Shown one piece after another: positions 54,909 to 64,000 of a stretch of DNA of 64,000 nt. The position numbers and the translations under genes were made by a program. Location of the stretch: the NCBI RefSeq assembly GCF_000797465.1, contig NZ_JSWG01000004.1, positions 62,001 to 126,000 of the forward strand. The letters run 5' to 3'. How positions within the stretch are numbered: the stretch's first letter is position 1; each line of letters opens with the position of its first letter. This stretch comes from Psychroserpens jangbogonensis. Its GTDB lineage: Bacteria; Bacteroidota; Bacteroidia; Flavobacteriales; Flavobacteriaceae. The notes beneath the pieces were generated by a model. That model saw only the letters and a list, made by a program, of their open reading frames with translations, made no database searches and was not told the origin of the DNA.

Positions 54909-57407
54909 TTAAGAACCACACATCAGGCAATCATCTCCTTCAGCTTCTTTAGCTTGAGCAACTAATGCTTTCATTTCATCTGCACTCATTGGTTCTACTT
55001 CAACCTTAATAGGTTCTGCTTCAATTTTTTCTGCTGTTTGCTTAGCGAATTTTGCTGCAGTTTCAGCCGCTATCTGTTGCTTTTGTACTACGTTATCTAC
55101 TGCGACTTCTTGTACTTCTGCTACAGGTTCAGCTTTTACTTCTCTTGTAATAGTCACTTTCTTAGCATCAACAGCACTCTTTGTACGTAAATAGTACATT
55201 CCTGTTTTTAAGCCACTTTTCCATGCGTAAAAGTGCATAGATGTTAACTTGGCCATAGTTGCTCCTTCTAGGAACAAGTTAAGAGATTGTGATTGGTCAA
55301 TAAAGTAACCACGTTGACGAGACATATCAATAATATCTTTCATTGATAGTTCCCAAACTGTTTTGTATAAATCTTTAATATCTTGAGGAATGCAATCTAC
55401 ATCTTGTACAGATCCATTAGCTCTCATGATTTCGTTCTTCAAATCTTCATTCCAAAGACCTAAATCGACTAAGTCTTCTAATAAATGTTTGTTTACAACA
55501 ATAAATTCACCAGATAACACACGACGTGTATAAATGTTAGAAGTATATGGTTCAAAACATTCATTGTTTCCTAAAATCTGTGATGTAGATGCTGTTGGCA
55601 TTGGCGCAACTAATAATGAGTTACGAACACCATTCTTTGCAACATCTTTTCTTAATTTATCCCAATCCCAACGTCCACTAAGAGTGTCTTCTTGTACGTT
55701 CCATAAGTTATGTTGAAATTGACCTTTGCTTATTGGAGATCCCTCATAAGACTCATAAGGTCCATCAGCTTTTGCTTCTTCCATACTTGCGGTTACAGCA
55801 GCAAAGTATAAGGTTTCAAAAATTTCTTGATTTAAAGTCTTAGCTTCATCACTAGTAAAAGGCATACGTAATTTGATAAACGTATCTGCTAAACCTTGAA
55901 CTCCTAAACCAATTGGTCTATGTTTTAGATTAGAATATTCAGCTTCAATTACAGGATAATAATTTCTATCAATTACTCTGTTTAAGTTCTTAGTAACGCG
56001 TTTTGTTATTCTGAATAATTCTTTATGATCAAACTCACCATTCTTTATAAACATTGGTAAAGCAATAGATGCTAAATTACAAACAGCAACTTCATCTGGA
56101 GACGTATACTCCATGATTTCTGTACATAAGTTAGACGAACGTATTGTTCCTAAATTTTTCTGGTTAGACTTACGATTTGCTGCATCTTTATACAACATGT
56201 AAGGTGTTCCAGTTTCAATTTGAGATTCTAATATTTTCTCCCAAAGCTCTCTTGCTTTTATAGCTTTACGACCTTTCCCTGCTGATTCATATTTTGTGTA
56301 CAGTGCTTCAAATTCTTCACTGTGTACATCACATAATCCAGGACATTCGTTTGGACACATTAAGGTCCACTCTGCATCTTCCTGTACACGCTTCATGAAT
56401 AAATCTGGCATCCACATAGCATAAAATAAATCACGTGCTCGTAATTCTTCAGCTCCATGATTCTTTTTTAAATCTAAGAAACTCATAATGTCTGCATGCC
56501 AAGGTTCGATGTACATAGCAAAGCTTCCTTTACGTTTTCCTCCACCTTGATCTACATAACGCGCAGTGTCATTATATACTTTAAGCATTGGTACTATACC
56601 ATTACTTGTTCCGTTTGTTCCTGCAATATAACTACCTGTCGCACGTACATTGTGAATAGATAAGCCTATTCCACCTGCAGATTGTGAAATTTTAGCCGTT
56701 TGCTTTAAAGTATCGTAAATACCATCAATACTATCATCTTTCATTGTTAATAGGAAACAAGAAGACATTTGTGGTTTTGGAGTTCCTGAGTTAAATAAAG
56801 TTGGTGTCGCGTGTGTAAAGTATTTTTTAGACATCAACTCATAGGTCTCAATTGCAGCATCTAAATCGTTAAGATGAATACCAATAGATACTCTCATTAA
56901 CATGTGTTGTGGTCTTTCTGCGATTTGCCCATTCAATTTTAAAAGGTAAGAACGTTCAAGAGTTTTAAATCCGAAATAATCATAACTGAAATCACGGTTA
57001 TAGATAATTGCAGAATCTAACATGTCCTTATTATCTGTAATTACTTTATAAACCTCATCGCTTAATAATGGTGCTTTTTTACCTGTTCTCGGATTTACAT
57101 ATGTATATAAATCTGACATCACCTCGCTAAAGGTCTTTTTTGTGTTTTTATGTAAGTTAGAAACCGAAATACGAGCTGCCAAACGTGCATAATCTGGATG
57201 AGCAGTAGTCATTGTAGCTGCCTGCTCTGCTGCCAAATTATCTAATTCACTTGTTGTTACACCATCATATAAGCCATCAATAACTCGCATTGCAACTTTA
57301 ATGGGATCAACAAGTTCATTAAGTCCATAACACAACTTACGTACTCTAGCCGTAATCTTGTCGAACATTATTGGTTCTTTTCTTCCGTCTCTTTTTAATA
57401 CAAACAT
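54909..57407 (-). CDS. nrdA: Ribonucleoside-diphosphate reductase class Ia, alpha subunit
   Basis: Reduces ribonucleoside diphosphates for DNA synthesis. The 832 residues begin with an ATP-cone (1-90, [18 protein letters not shown]) for dATP/ATP control. Catalytic cysteines are in SSCFLL (Cys217), NLCTEIMEY and VCNLASI; the radical-transfer tyrosine pair is in GMYYLRT. The C-terminal redox pair is Cys827 and Cys830 (DDCLMCGS). A Glu/Ala/Val-rich low-complexity stretch (about 750-815) separates the core from that tail. Lies after nrdB on the same strand with a 215-base gap that contains two hairpins. Confidence 0.96.
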   Translation of the reverse strand: MFVLKRDGRKEPIMFDKITARVRKLCYGLNELVDPIKVAMRVIDGLYDGVTTSELDNLAAEQAATMTTAHPDYARLAARISVSNLHKNTKKTFSEVMSDLYTYVNPRTGKKAPLLSDEVYKVITDNKDMLDSAIIYNRDFSYDYFGFKTLERSYLLKLNGQIAERPQHMLMRVSIGIHLNDLDAAIETYELMSKKYFTHATPTLFNSGTPKPQMSSCFLLTMKDDSIDGIYDTLKQTAKISQSAGGIGLSIHNVRATGSYIAGTNGTSNGIVPMLKVYNDTARYVDQGGGKRKGSFAMYIEPWHADIMSFLDLKKNHGAEELRARDLFYAMWMPDLFMKRVQEDAEWTLMCPNECPGLCDVHSEEFEALYTKYESAGKGRKAIKARELWEKILESQIETGTPYMLYKDAANRKSNQKNLGTIRSSNLCTEIMEYTSPDEVAVCNLASIALPMFIKNGEFDHKELFRITKRVTKNLNRVIDRNYYPVIEAEYSNLKHRPIGLGVQGLADTFIKLRMPFTSDEAKTLNQEIFETLYFAAVTASMEEAKADGPYESYEGSPISKGQFQHNLWNVQEDTLSGRWDWDKLRKDVAKNGVRNSLLVAPMPTASTSQILGNNECFEPYTSNIYTRRVLSGEFIVVNKHLLEDLVDLGLWNEDLKNEIMRANGSVQDVDCIPQDIKDLYKTVWELSMKDIIDMSRQRGYFIDQSQSLNLFLEGATMAKLTSMHFYAWKSGLKTGMYYLRTKSAVDAKKVTITREVKAEPVAEVQEVAVDNVVQKQQIAAETAAKFAKQTAEKIEAEPIKVEVEPMSADEMKALVAQAKEAEGDDCLMCGS

Positions 57408-57426
57408 ACTTTACACATTTTTTAGG

Positions 57427-57453
57427 TTTTTCTGAAGCGACCATTCAGAAAAA
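57427..57453 (-). repeat. Inverted repeat in the nrdA leader
   Basis: Perfect 10-base arms TTTTTCTGAA / TTCAGAAAAA with a seven-base loop, 20 bases before the nrdA ATG. On the minus strand no T-run follows, so a plain terminator is unlikely. Confidence 0.65.
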
Positions 57454-57467
57454 GGGATTAGTTAGTT

Positions 57468-57498
57468 ACTATTAATCAGAAGGAGACTGATTAGTAGT
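57468..57498 (-). repeat. Second inverted repeat in the nrdB-nrdA gap
   Basis: Arms ACTATTAATCAG / CTGATTAGTAGT (one mismatch) with loop AAGGAGA. Together with the 57427-57453 repeat it gives two successive hairpins between nrdB and nrdA. It does not match the NrdR box pattern as I know it. Confidence 0.6.
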
Positions 57499-57622
57499 TG
57501 AATTAATTATTAGGTTTTTATACTGAAATTAAAATTGGCTGTAAATCTTTAGGTTAAAGTCAATAGGACTAAAGGAACACGAAGCCAATTAAAATAATTC
57601 TGTCTTTGATTTTGTTTAGGTT

Positions 57623-58612
57623 CTAAAAATCGAAACTATCTGAACCGAAATCGTATTTATTTTCTTCTTCTTCTTTGTTAAGAACACCAGCTTTTTGGTA
57701 TTCAGACACACGTTTTTCGAAGAAATTTGTTTTTCCTTGTAATGAAATCATGTCCATGAAATCAAAAGGATTTGCTGTATTGTAAACTTTCTCACAATCA
57801 AGATCTTGTAGTAAGCCATCAGTTACAAATTCTAAATATTGTGACATTAATTTTGAATTCATACCAATTAAACTTGCAGGTAGAGATTCTGTAATAAATT
57901 CTCTCTCAATGTTTAGAGCATCAACCAAAATTTCTTTAATACGTTCTTTAGGCACTTTATTTATTAAATGATGTTGGTGTAAGTGAATAGCAAAATCACA
58001 GTGCACACCTTCATCACGAGAAATCAACTCATTAGAAAACGTTAAACCTGGCATCAAACCACGTTTTTTCAACCAAAATATTGAACAAAATGAACCAGAA
58101 AAGAAGATTCCTTCAACAGCTGCAAAAGCTATTAAACGTTCTGCAAAACTTGGAGATTCTATCCATTTCAATGCCCAATCTGCTTTTTTCTTAATTGCAG
58201 GAAAAGTTTCAATAGCATTAAAAAGCATTGCTTTTTCTTTTTCGTCTTTTACATACGTGTCAATTAACAATGAGTAAGTTTCACTATGAATGTTTTCCAT
58301 CATAATTTGGAAACCATAGAAAAATTTCGCCTCACTATATTGTACTTCATTTACGAAATTTTCAGCTAGATTTTCGTTTACGATACCATCACTTGCAGCA
58401 AAAAATGCTAATACATGTTTGATAAAGTAACGTTCATCATCCGTTAATTTTTGTGACCAATCTGTTATGTCTTGGTGTAAATCAATTTCTTCTGCAGTCC
58501 ACATGCTCGCTTCAGATTTTTTATACCATTCCCATAAATCATGATGTTGAATAGGAAAAATCACGAATCGATCTTTATTTTCTTGTAAAATTGGTTCTAC
58601 AATTTGAGACAT
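57623..58612 (-). CDS. nrdB: Ribonucleoside-diphosphate reductase class Ia, beta subunit
   Basis: Holds the di-iron tyrosyl-radical cofactor. The 329 residues contain Asp44 (EEIDLHQD), Glu106, His109 and the radical Tyr113 ([15 protein letters not shown]) and the second ligand set in [11 protein letters not shown]. These motifs are closer to the eukaryotic R2 pattern ([23 protein letters not shown]) than to E. coli NrdB. First of the pair nrdB-nrdA on the minus strand. The intact Tyr argues for the ordinary radical type. Confidence 0.95.
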   Translation of the reverse strand: MSQIVEPILQENKDRFVIFPIQHHDLWEWYKKSEASMWTAEEIDLHQDITDWSQKLTDDERYFIKHVLAFFAASDGIVNENLAENFVNEVQYSEAKFFYGFQIMMENIHSETYSLLIDTYVKDEKEKAMLFNAIETFPAIKKKADWALKWIESPSFAERLIAFAAVEGIFFSGSFCSIFWLKKRGLMPGLTFSNELISRDEGVHCDFAIHLHQHHLINKVPKERIKEILVDALNIEREFITESLPASLIGMNSKLMSQYLEFVTDGLLQDLDCEKVYNTANPFDFMDMISLQGKTNFFEKRVSEYQKAGVLNKEEEENKYDFGSDSFDF

Positions 58613-58915
58613 ATTAATTGGTTTTTTTTTATTAAAAATTTACTGAAAAATCTCGTGTGATTTGGGACTAACAAAGATTCAAAAATGTATGAGATATTTC
58701 ACTGTTTTTTTCGAAAGCTTTTCAACAAGTTTTTAACAATGTGGAATTCTCAAAAAAATTAAAGATTTGTTAAAAATAATTTTAAAATATTGATTATCAA
58801 TAATTTACAAATAAAATATTGATTTGTGTTTTGTAGGCTAATTCTTATTAAATAGGCAGTTGTAACCGATGTTTGCTACGTTGAATAGTTTGTGAAATCA
58901 TACTGAAAATTAAAC

Positions 58916-58943
58916 AAAAAAAGAGAGCTTCAACGGCTCTCTT
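58916..58943 (-). terminator. Orphan terminator-like hairpin
   Basis: Stem AAAGAGAGC/GCTCTCTTT. On the minus strand it is followed by seven T, while on the plus strand only TTTAAT follows, so it reads as a minus-strand terminator. Confidence 0.6.
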
Positions 58944-59016
58944 TAATCCCTAATAATTAAATAAACTAACTAAAACTATTAACTTAATAATAGTAATATA
59001 TGAAGACCTTAAAGTT

Positions 59017-59045
59017 AAAAAGTCAGGTTTAACCCTGACTTTTTA
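59017..59045. terminator. Second orphan terminator-like hairpin
   Basis: Stem AAAAAGTCAGG/CCTGACTTTTT with loop TTTAAC; it has five T on both strands, so direction is open. Confidence 0.6.
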
Positions 59046-59307
59046 ATGATTAATAGCATTTAATCAAATAGTGAATCCCCACGATCACTTTTTCTTTATA
59101 CTTATTAAAATTGGTTGGTCATTAAATTGTTTAATCAAAGATGAAAATTTTTAATTGATCCCTAAATTGAATTTGTGTGGTTGGTAATAAATAGTGTATA
59201 GTTGGTATCGTCAGTTTTTAGTAAACCTTTAAAAGGTCATTTTTTACACAATACACACAAAAGAATGCTAACCATACATATTGAAGATTTTTTGATTCAT
59301 AATATTA

Positions 59308-59315
59308 TATATTTG
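59308..59315 (+). promoter_or_regulatory. Minus-7 box of the LytTR-kinase operon
   Basis: TATATTTG matches TAnnTTTG and ends five bases before the ATG at 59321, predicting a leaderless or nearly leaderless mRNA. Confidence 0.5.
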
Positions 59316-59320
59316 GTATT

Positions 59321-60055
59321 ATGATAAAAGCAGTAATAGTAGATGATGAACCAAAAGCTATCCAAAGTTTGTCTTGGGAGCTGTCTAATTTCAGTAATGA
59401 AATTGATGTTATTCAAACTTTCTCAAATCCTGAGGAGGCTATATCTTATTTAAATTCTAATTCTCCAGATTGCTTGTTTTTAGATATACAAATGCCAACA
59501 ATGGATGGTTTTCAATTTCTTAAAAAATTATCCAATAAAGATTTTGCTGTGGTTATTACTACTGCTTATGATGAGTATGCTATAAAGGCTTTAAAGCATG
59601 AGGCTATTGATTATTTGTTGAAGCCTATTGATTCTGACGATCTAGAAGCAACGATTCAAAAAATTAAAAAGCACAATTTTCGAGCTTTAAATGTTTCAAA
59701 AATAGAAGAAGTACTTACTAACTTTAATGGTAAGTTTGATAAAAAACGGATTACAATAAATACAGATGGCAAACTTATTTTCCTGAACATTGATGATATT
59801 CTTTATGTAGAATCAGATGGAAACTACAGTACTATTTTTTTAGAAGGATCTCAAAAAATAGTGATTACAAAAAAATTAAAAGAAGTTAATGCTATTTTAC
59901 CTGAACATTGTTTTTTTAGGATACATAATTCATACATAATCAACCTTAATAAAATAAAAGAATTTATTAAAAGTGAAGGTTATGTTGTGATGCAATCCAA
60001 TCAAAAAATACCTGTTGCCAGACAACGAAAATCTGATTTTTTAGAGAAATTATAA
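59321..60055 (+). CDS. LytTR-family response regulator
   Basis: A 244-residue regulator with a receiver domain (1-118; acidic pair Asp8-Asp9, phospho-acceptor Asp55 in FLDIQMP, Lys in YLLKPI) and a LytTR DNA-binding domain (about 140-244; IDDILYVESDGNYSTIF and FFRIHNSYIINLNKI). One base separates its stop from the next ATG, so it is an operon partner of the TPR kinase, as in LytS/LytR-type systems. Confidence 0.94.
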   Translation: MIKAVIVDDEPKAIQSLSWELSNFSNEIDVIQTFSNPEEAISYLNSNSPDCLFLDIQMPTMDGFQFLKKLSNKDFAVVITTAYDEYAIKALKHEAIDYLLKPIDSDDLEATIQKIKKHNFRALNVSKIEEVLTNFNGKFDKKRITINTDGKLIFLNIDDILYVESDGNYSTIFLEGSQKIVITKKLKEVNAILPEHCFFRIHNSYIINLNKIKEFIKSEGYVVMQSNQKIPVARQRKSDFLEKL

Positions 60056-60056
60056 G

Positions 60057-62036
60057 ATGAATCATCTTCAAAACATAATCAAAGCTGATGTTGTCAAAAT
60101 TAAACTAGTATTTGTTTTGATATTTTGCTTTGCTGTATGCTTAGGTCTTAAGGCACAGGATGATATGGAGTCTGACTTTGCTTTGCAATTAGAATCTATT
60201 ACTACGTCTAGACCAAGAGATTTTAGTGTGTTGGATTCGGTGTTTTCAGAATTTAAAAGTGATACTTTAAAAATAAACGCTTTATTACGAAAATCTAGAG
60301 AATTCAACTATCCAGAAGGCGAAAGTTTTGCACTGAATACTATAGGTGTGTTTTTTAGAAATAATTCTCTTTATGAAGAAGCTATTGCTATGCATAAAAA
60401 AGCAAATGCACTTGCAATGGAGGCTGATAATTTAGAGTTAAGAGTAATGAATCTTAATAATATAGGTGTGGTTTACCGAAGAATGGATCTTGTAAAACCT
60501 GCACTAGATTTTCATACTAAAGCTTTAGATATCGCAAGGTCTATAGATAAACCTTCAAAAGATATTAAATATAACATTGCCGTTTCTCAAAACAGTATTG
60601 GTAATATTTATTTAGTACTTGAACAGTATGAACTGGCTATGCGTCAGTTTCAAAAATCACTTATTATAGAAAAAGAAGCTGGCAATAGGTTAGGCTTAGC
60701 TATTAACTATCAAAATATTGGTTTTGCTTACGAAGCTCAAGGAGAATTGGAGAATGCATTGCGGAATTATAAGCGCTCTTTAGACTACAATAACCAAATT
60801 AACTCAGAGCTTGGACGTGTTATTTGTTACAATAGTATTGGAAAAGTCTATATAAAACAAGAGCAATTTAATGACGCTATGGTTATTATTGAAAAAGCGC
60901 TTGAAAAGGCCTTATACTTTGGTGATCAGTTTTATATTACTTCCTCTTATATTAATTTAGGATGGGCTCAAAAGCACTTAGGATTGAATGATTTATCTGA
61001 AACAAATCTAATAACCGGATTGGATCTCGCTAAGAAATTTGGTCTGAAATCTTCGATTGTTGAAGCTCAGAAATATTTGTCAGAATTATACGAAATTACA
61101 AATAAACCCAACTTAGCCCTAAATGCGTACAGAGATGCTGTTGAGTTAGAAAAAACAATTGCTAACGATCGAAATTTGAGATATGTTAATGATGTCATTA
61201 TTCAATACGAAAATGAAGCAAAGAATAAGCAAATTAAAGACCTTGCAGATGAGAACGAATTGGTAAAGTCTAGCTTAGAGCGCAATAAAAAATTATTTTG
61301 GTATTCTATGTTAGCCTTAGCTATAATTGGCGCGATCATGGTTGCTCTTTACAGAACAAGACAATTACAACAAGAAAAACAAATACTAACATTAGAGCAA
61401 GATATGTTAAGGAGTCAAATGAATCCGCATTTCATTTTTAACTCGCTAAACTCTATTAAGCTGTATATTATTAATAATGAAAAAGAAAATGCTGTTTACT
61501 ATTTAAATAAGTTTTCAAAATTCATTAGGAAAATTTTAGTGGCTTCAACCGAAAAAGAGATTTCTTTAGATGACGAACTCGATACCATGAAGCTTTATAT
61601 GAATATTGAAAACATTAGGTTTTCTAACGAAATTAATTTTGAAGTTAATATAAAAAACAGCATTAATACGGCGCGAATCAAAGTGCCATCAATGATTTTA
61701 CAACCGTTTATAGAAAACGCACTTTGGCATGGATTATCATCTAAAAAGGAAGACGATAAAAAAATCACGTTGAATGTCTATCAAACAAATGAAGATTTTG
61801 TTACCATTTCTATAGAAGACAATGGCATAGGAAGAATACAATCAACAAAAATTAACGATGGTAAATTATTAAAACGAAAATCTATTGGTATCTCTTTAAC
61901 TAAGGCAAGGCTGGCAAATTTTTCAAAGGGCTATACAAGCGATTATAATATACAAATCGAAGATCTGTATGATAATAACCGAAAAGCTACAGGTACAAAA
62001 GTTGTTGTTGATATACCTATTATACAACTGTCTTAA
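60057..62036 (+). CDS. TPR-containing sensor histidine kinase (LytS/YehU type)
   Basis: A 659-residue membrane kinase. N-terminal hydrophobic signal (about 15-34, ending LGLKAQ), a periplasmic-side array of about seven tetratricopeptide repeats (about 75-370), one transmembrane helix (about 413-432), a coiled coil and a His_kinase domain with phospho-His458 in NPHFIFNSLNSI. The ATPase part shows IENALWHG (N box, about 551) and EDNGIG (about 587). It should phosphorylate the LytTR regulator encoded one base upstream. The signal sensed is unknown; TPRs suggest a protein or peptide partner. Confidence 0.94.
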   Translation: MNHLQNIIKADVVKIKLVFVLIFCFAVCLGLKAQDDMESDFALQLESITTSRPRDFSVLDSVFSEFKSDTLKINALLRKSREFNYPEGESFALNTIGVFFRNNSLYEEAIAMHKKANALAMEADNLELRVMNLNNIGVVYRRMDLVKPALDFHTKALDIARSIDKPSKDIKYNIAVSQNSIGNIYLVLEQYELAMRQFQKSLIIEKEAGNRLGLAINYQNIGFAYEAQGELENALRNYKRSLDYNNQINSELGRVICYNSIGKVYIKQEQFNDAMVIIEKALEKALYFGDQFYITSSYINLGWAQKHLGLNDLSETNLITGLDLAKKFGLKSSIVEAQKYLSELYEITNKPNLALNAYRDAVELEKTIANDRNLRYVNDVIIQYENEAKNKQIKDLADENELVKSSLERNKKLFWYSMLALAIIGAIMVALYRTRQLQQEKQILTLEQDMLRSQMNPHFIFNSLNSIKLYIINNEKENAVYYLNKFSKFIRKILVASTEKEISLDDELDTMKLYMNIENIRFSNEINFEVNIKNSINTARIKVPSMILQPFIENALWHGLSSKKEDDKKITLNVYQTNEDFVTISIEDNGIGRIQSTKINDGKLLKRKSIGISLTKARLANFSKGYTSDYNIQIEDLYDNNRKATGTKVVVDIPIIQLS

Positions 62037-62193
62037 AACTCACTGATACATCATCTGTAATAAAAAACGTGATTTTATGTTCATCGCTTTCACTCACAAA
62101 ACCTTCGTACTCATAATTTAGAAGGTTTTGGAGTCTATCTTTTTTAATATTTATGAGTTAAATGTTTATAATTGATTAATTTCAATGCAACGA

Positions 62194-63195
62194 CTACAAC
62201 TTGACTATTCTAACATTCTGAAATGTATTATTTGCATGGTCTTTTATATTCAGAATATAAACACCAGAAGCGTATGTCGTTAGATCCAACCTGTTGTTGA
62301 CCTCTAATTTTTCTAGCTGAAAGATCTCTTTACCAGAAATATTATACACTGTAATAGAATAGTCACCAAACTGTTTGAAATTTATATTGATATTATTTTT
62401 TGTCGGATTTGGAAATATATCAAAACTTTCAGAATTGAAATCTTCCACAGATAGCGCATCCACATTAAATAAAGCACGTTTGTATAAAGACCAAGTATTA
62501 TCTTGATCTTGTGCTCGCAAATACAAATAATGATCTCCATTTGTCATATCGTTAGGAACTTGTATGAGCAAGTCGTCATCAATACTAAATCCTTGTGTGA
62601 TACCAATTGATGTCGCACTGCCAACTCCTGGATCTGTATCAAAAAAATACTCGGCTGCAATTATATGTGTTGCAGTTGGATTGGAGTTTTGTGAGTGTGT
62701 GTAAAAATAAGCGCGCTTGTATAAGCTCCATGTATCATCTGCATCTTTCACACGTATATGTAAAACATGTAAACCATCGGCTAGACCTGTTGTAGCGATT
62801 GTGAATGTTTCGCTTATTGTCATGCCTTGCGTTACAACATCTGGATTAGCACTTCCAACTCCTGGATCTGTATCTATAAAATATTCCGCAGCAATAATAT
62901 TTTGAGGTGTACTGTTTGTGGTTGGTGTTTGTATGTAGAAATAAGCACGTTTATATAAACTCCAAACATCACTCGTTCCTTTTACTCTAATGTGTAAGGT
63001 GTGCAAACCTTCAGCCAAACCTGTTGTTGGAATGCTGCTAAAGTTTTCGTCAATAGTATTTCCTGTTGTTACAGGAATCGAAGTCCCATTATCAACTCCT
63101 GGATCTGTGTCAAAAAAATATTCGGCATCTGTAATTTGGCTAAATCCTGATATGGAAAAGCACATGAAGACTATGACTGTTAGTAGATTTTTCAT
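62194..63195 (-). CDS. T9SS-secreted protein with three internal repeats
   Basis: A 333-residue protein: signal peptide (1-20, ending SGFSQ), three tandem units at about residues 21-88, 101-165 and 179-244, each starting AEYFFDTDPGV and ending WSLYKRAYF, then a T9SS type A sorting domain (about 258-333, FDIFPNPTKNNI to NVRIVKL). The repeated DTDPG looks like a calcium-binding turn, and HIRVKD/WSLY like beta strands of an Ig-like or adhesion unit; this is inference. It starts 10 bases after the beta-helix gene, in one operon with it. Confidence 0.88.
   Translation of the reverse strand: MKNLLTVIVFMCFSISGFSQITDAEYFFDTDPGVDNGTSIPVTTGNTIDENFSSIPTTGLAEGLHTLHIRVKGTSDVWSLYKRAYFYIQTPTTNSTPQNIIAAEYFIDTDPGVGSANPDVVTQGMTISETFTIATTGLADGLHVLHIRVKDADDTWSLYKRAYFYTHSQNSNPTATHIIAAEYFFDTDPGVGSATSIGITQGFSIDDDLLIQVPNDMTNGDHYLYLRAQDQDNTWSLYKRALFNVDALSVEDFNSESFDIFPNPTKNNININFKQFGDYSITVYNISGKEIFQLEKLEVNNRLDLTTYASGVYILNIKDHANNTFQNVRIVKL
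62464..63135 (-). repeat. Three tandem coding repeats of about 78 codons
   Basis: The units of the protein above; DNA identity is highest around the codons for DTDPGVG (CCAACTCCTGGATCTGTATC on the plus strand occurs nearly unchanged three times). Confidence 0.85.
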
Positions 63196-63205
63196 CTTAA
63201 AAGTT

Positions 63206-64000
63206 TTATTGTTTTTGTTCTGCAGTGAAATTCACGTCTAAATTTTGCCCAGGAGCTACTACATTATTATTGATAGTAATACTGGTAGGAAATGGCATTA
63301 AATCTGGTCTGCCTTGAGGGTCGAATAAAAAATTATTTCCGAAGATGCCAATACTTGTGCCATCTGTACCGTAATTAGTTCCTGGAGAACCAGCCAATAA
63401 ATGATAGTCATTATCATAAAAGTCATCTTCTGTCATTGTTGGAGCAATTACAAACATTGGGTTTGTATTATCTAAATTATTAGTTCCTGGAAGGTCAACA
63501 ATAGTATTACCTACATAACTATATGTGAGGTTGTTTCTAAAATCTAAATTGGTGGAATTATTAATGCCAAACTCGGTCATATTACCATTAGTAACAAAAA
63601 TATTGTTAGAAATTATTGTGCTTGTACAGTTTGAAAAGAAAAAATCGGTTGAATTACTAGTGCTAAAAAATATGTTATTCCTTACCAAATTAGTTACGTT
63701 TAAACCACTTACACCACCAAACATAAAATTATTTTTAATTAACCAAACATCTGCACTTGTAAGTATAGCTGTACCTGTGGTTGTAAAATAATTACCTTCT
63801 ACTAGCCAGGAATCTGCTAAACCGTTGGGAGGACTTACAGATATAGCACTATTAATCCTGTTATTAATGATTTTAATTCCGTCTAAATTATTTACGGTTC
63901 CACTTAGAATAATTGCATTTATGGTTAAGCCTCTAATTTCGCTATTGGCTGCTGTTCCAAAGAAAGCAATATTACCAACAACAGTAGTTAATCCCTGATC
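63206..64000 (-). CDS. Right-handed beta-helix protein, 5' part beyond the window
   Basis: The minus-strand frame is open from 63206 to the right edge (264 residues seen), so the real start lies outside; an internal Met at 63724 is not the start. The sequence is a ladder of short Asn-rich turns (IRGLTINAIILSG, GIKIINNRINSA, WLVEGNYFTTTG, LVRNNIFFSTSN, TIISNNIFVTNG), typical of pectate-lyase-like parallel beta-helices. It ends with FTAEQKQ without a T9SS sorting domain in this reading, 10 bases before the repeat protein. Function unknown; polysaccharide or surface binding is possible. Confidence 0.85.
   Translation of the reverse strand, partial: DQGLTTVVGNIAFFGTAANSEIRGLTINAIILSGTVNNLDGIKIINNRINSAISVSPPNGLADSWLVEGNYFTTTGTAILTSADVWLIKNNFMFGGVSGLNVTNLVRNNIFFSTSNSTDFFFSNCTSTIISNNIFVTNGNMTEFGINNSTNLDFRNNLTYSYVGNTIVDLPGTNNLDNTNPMFVIAPTMTEDDFYDNDYHLLAGSPGTNYGTDGTSIGIFGNNFLFDPQGRPDLMPFPTSITINNNVVAPGQNLDVNFTAEQKQ

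Larger units (their letters stand above)
58613..59320. other. 708-base divergent gap with two intrinsic-type hairpins
   Basis: Lies between nrdB (minus) and the LytTR regulator (plus), both transcribed away from it. It is very AT-rich. Two strong hairpins (58916-58943 and 59017-59045) stand in the middle although no listed gene ends here. No coding frame longer than about 30 residues was noticed. The right end carries the promoter of the regulator. Confidence 0.6.

Noticed and set aside
58860-58876. CCGATGTTTG resembling the minus-7 context of the tandem small-RNA promoters
   Set aside because: The palindrome and the TTG at the right distance are missing, so it is not a fourth member.
62097-62130. 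Hairpin CAAAACCTTC/GAAGGTTTTG after the TPR kinase gene
   Set aside because: No T-run follows (GAGTC), and the loop is 14 bases; not good enough to call a terminator.

Overview
The window is a low-GC bacterial chromosome segment from a marine Flavobacteriaceae-type Bacteroidota. The assignment rests on five proteins with type IX secretion (T9SS, Por) C-terminal sorting domains, recurrent TAnnTTTG minus-7 promoter boxes (the Bacteroidota sigma-A signature), a TonB-dependent receptor with an N-terminal carboxypeptidase-like domain, and housekeeping genes of Flavobacteria type (prs-rplY-pth, odhA-odhB, nrdB-nrdA, dxs, aspS). No phage, IS element, CRISPR array or integrase was seen; two tRNA genes are present.

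Layout. 1-5 kb: two tandem T9SS-secreted metalloproteases (the first cut by the window edge). 5-7.6 kb: minus-strand operon prs-rplY-pth, then tRNA-Leu(CAA). 8-9.4 kb: BspA-like leucine-rich-repeat surface protein. 9.4-15.7 kb: a DNA-damage/translesion cassette: umuD-like peptidase and a LexA-like XRE-S24 regulator on the minus strand, divergent from a Y-family polymerase, a short DnaE polymerase and an SRAP (YedK/HMCES) protein. tRNA-Ser(GGA), ansA and tatD follow. 17.7-19.5 kb: a retropepsin-like protein, a NarL/LuxR-family response regulator and, directly after it, three tandem short transcription units, each preceded by the identical palindrome TACGTAGTTCTACGTA, then an unlisted 36-residue membrane peptide. 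19.6-23.6 kb: 2-oxoglutarate dehydrogenase E2 and E1. 24-25.6 kb: a polyprenyl synthetase with a small partner. 25.7-32.4 kb: a TetR-TolC-HlyD-RND efflux operon with a recognisable promoter/operator. 32.5-39.2 kb: aspS, a ClC-type channel, a cold-shock protein, tadA, dxs. 39.3-43.4 kb: a beta-propeller T9SS protein and dgt. 43.6-54.8 kb: TonB receptor plus lipoprotein, a MORN protein, an orphan small-RNA unit, then a phosphate-uptake group (OprP-like porin, PiT permease with PhoU-like tail, Na/Pi cotransporter with PhoU-like tail). 54.9-58.6 kb: class Ia ribonucleotide reductase. 59.3-62 kb: LytTR regulator plus TPR histidine kinase. 62.2-64 kb: a three-repeat T9SS protein and a beta-helix protein running off the right edge.

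The most unusual part is 18,850-19,482. Three identical 7-2-7 inverted repeats (the geometry used by NarL-type regulators) sit immediately upstream of a TTG minus-33 element and a degenerate minus-7 box. The first two units end in strong intrinsic terminators about 70 nt later and contain no open reading frame. The regulator gene lies directly upstream and its stop codon is inside the first palindrome. This looks like an activator-driven tandem small-RNA locus, similar in logic to GacA-RsmY/Z or LuxO-Qrr, but its function and the regulator-site link are inferred from sequence only.

A second theme is that several promoter boxes lie only 4-16 bases before the ATG, which predicts leaderless or nearly leaderless mRNAs for polY, the XRE-S24 gene, tetR, dxs, the LytTR regulator and the retropepsin-like gene.
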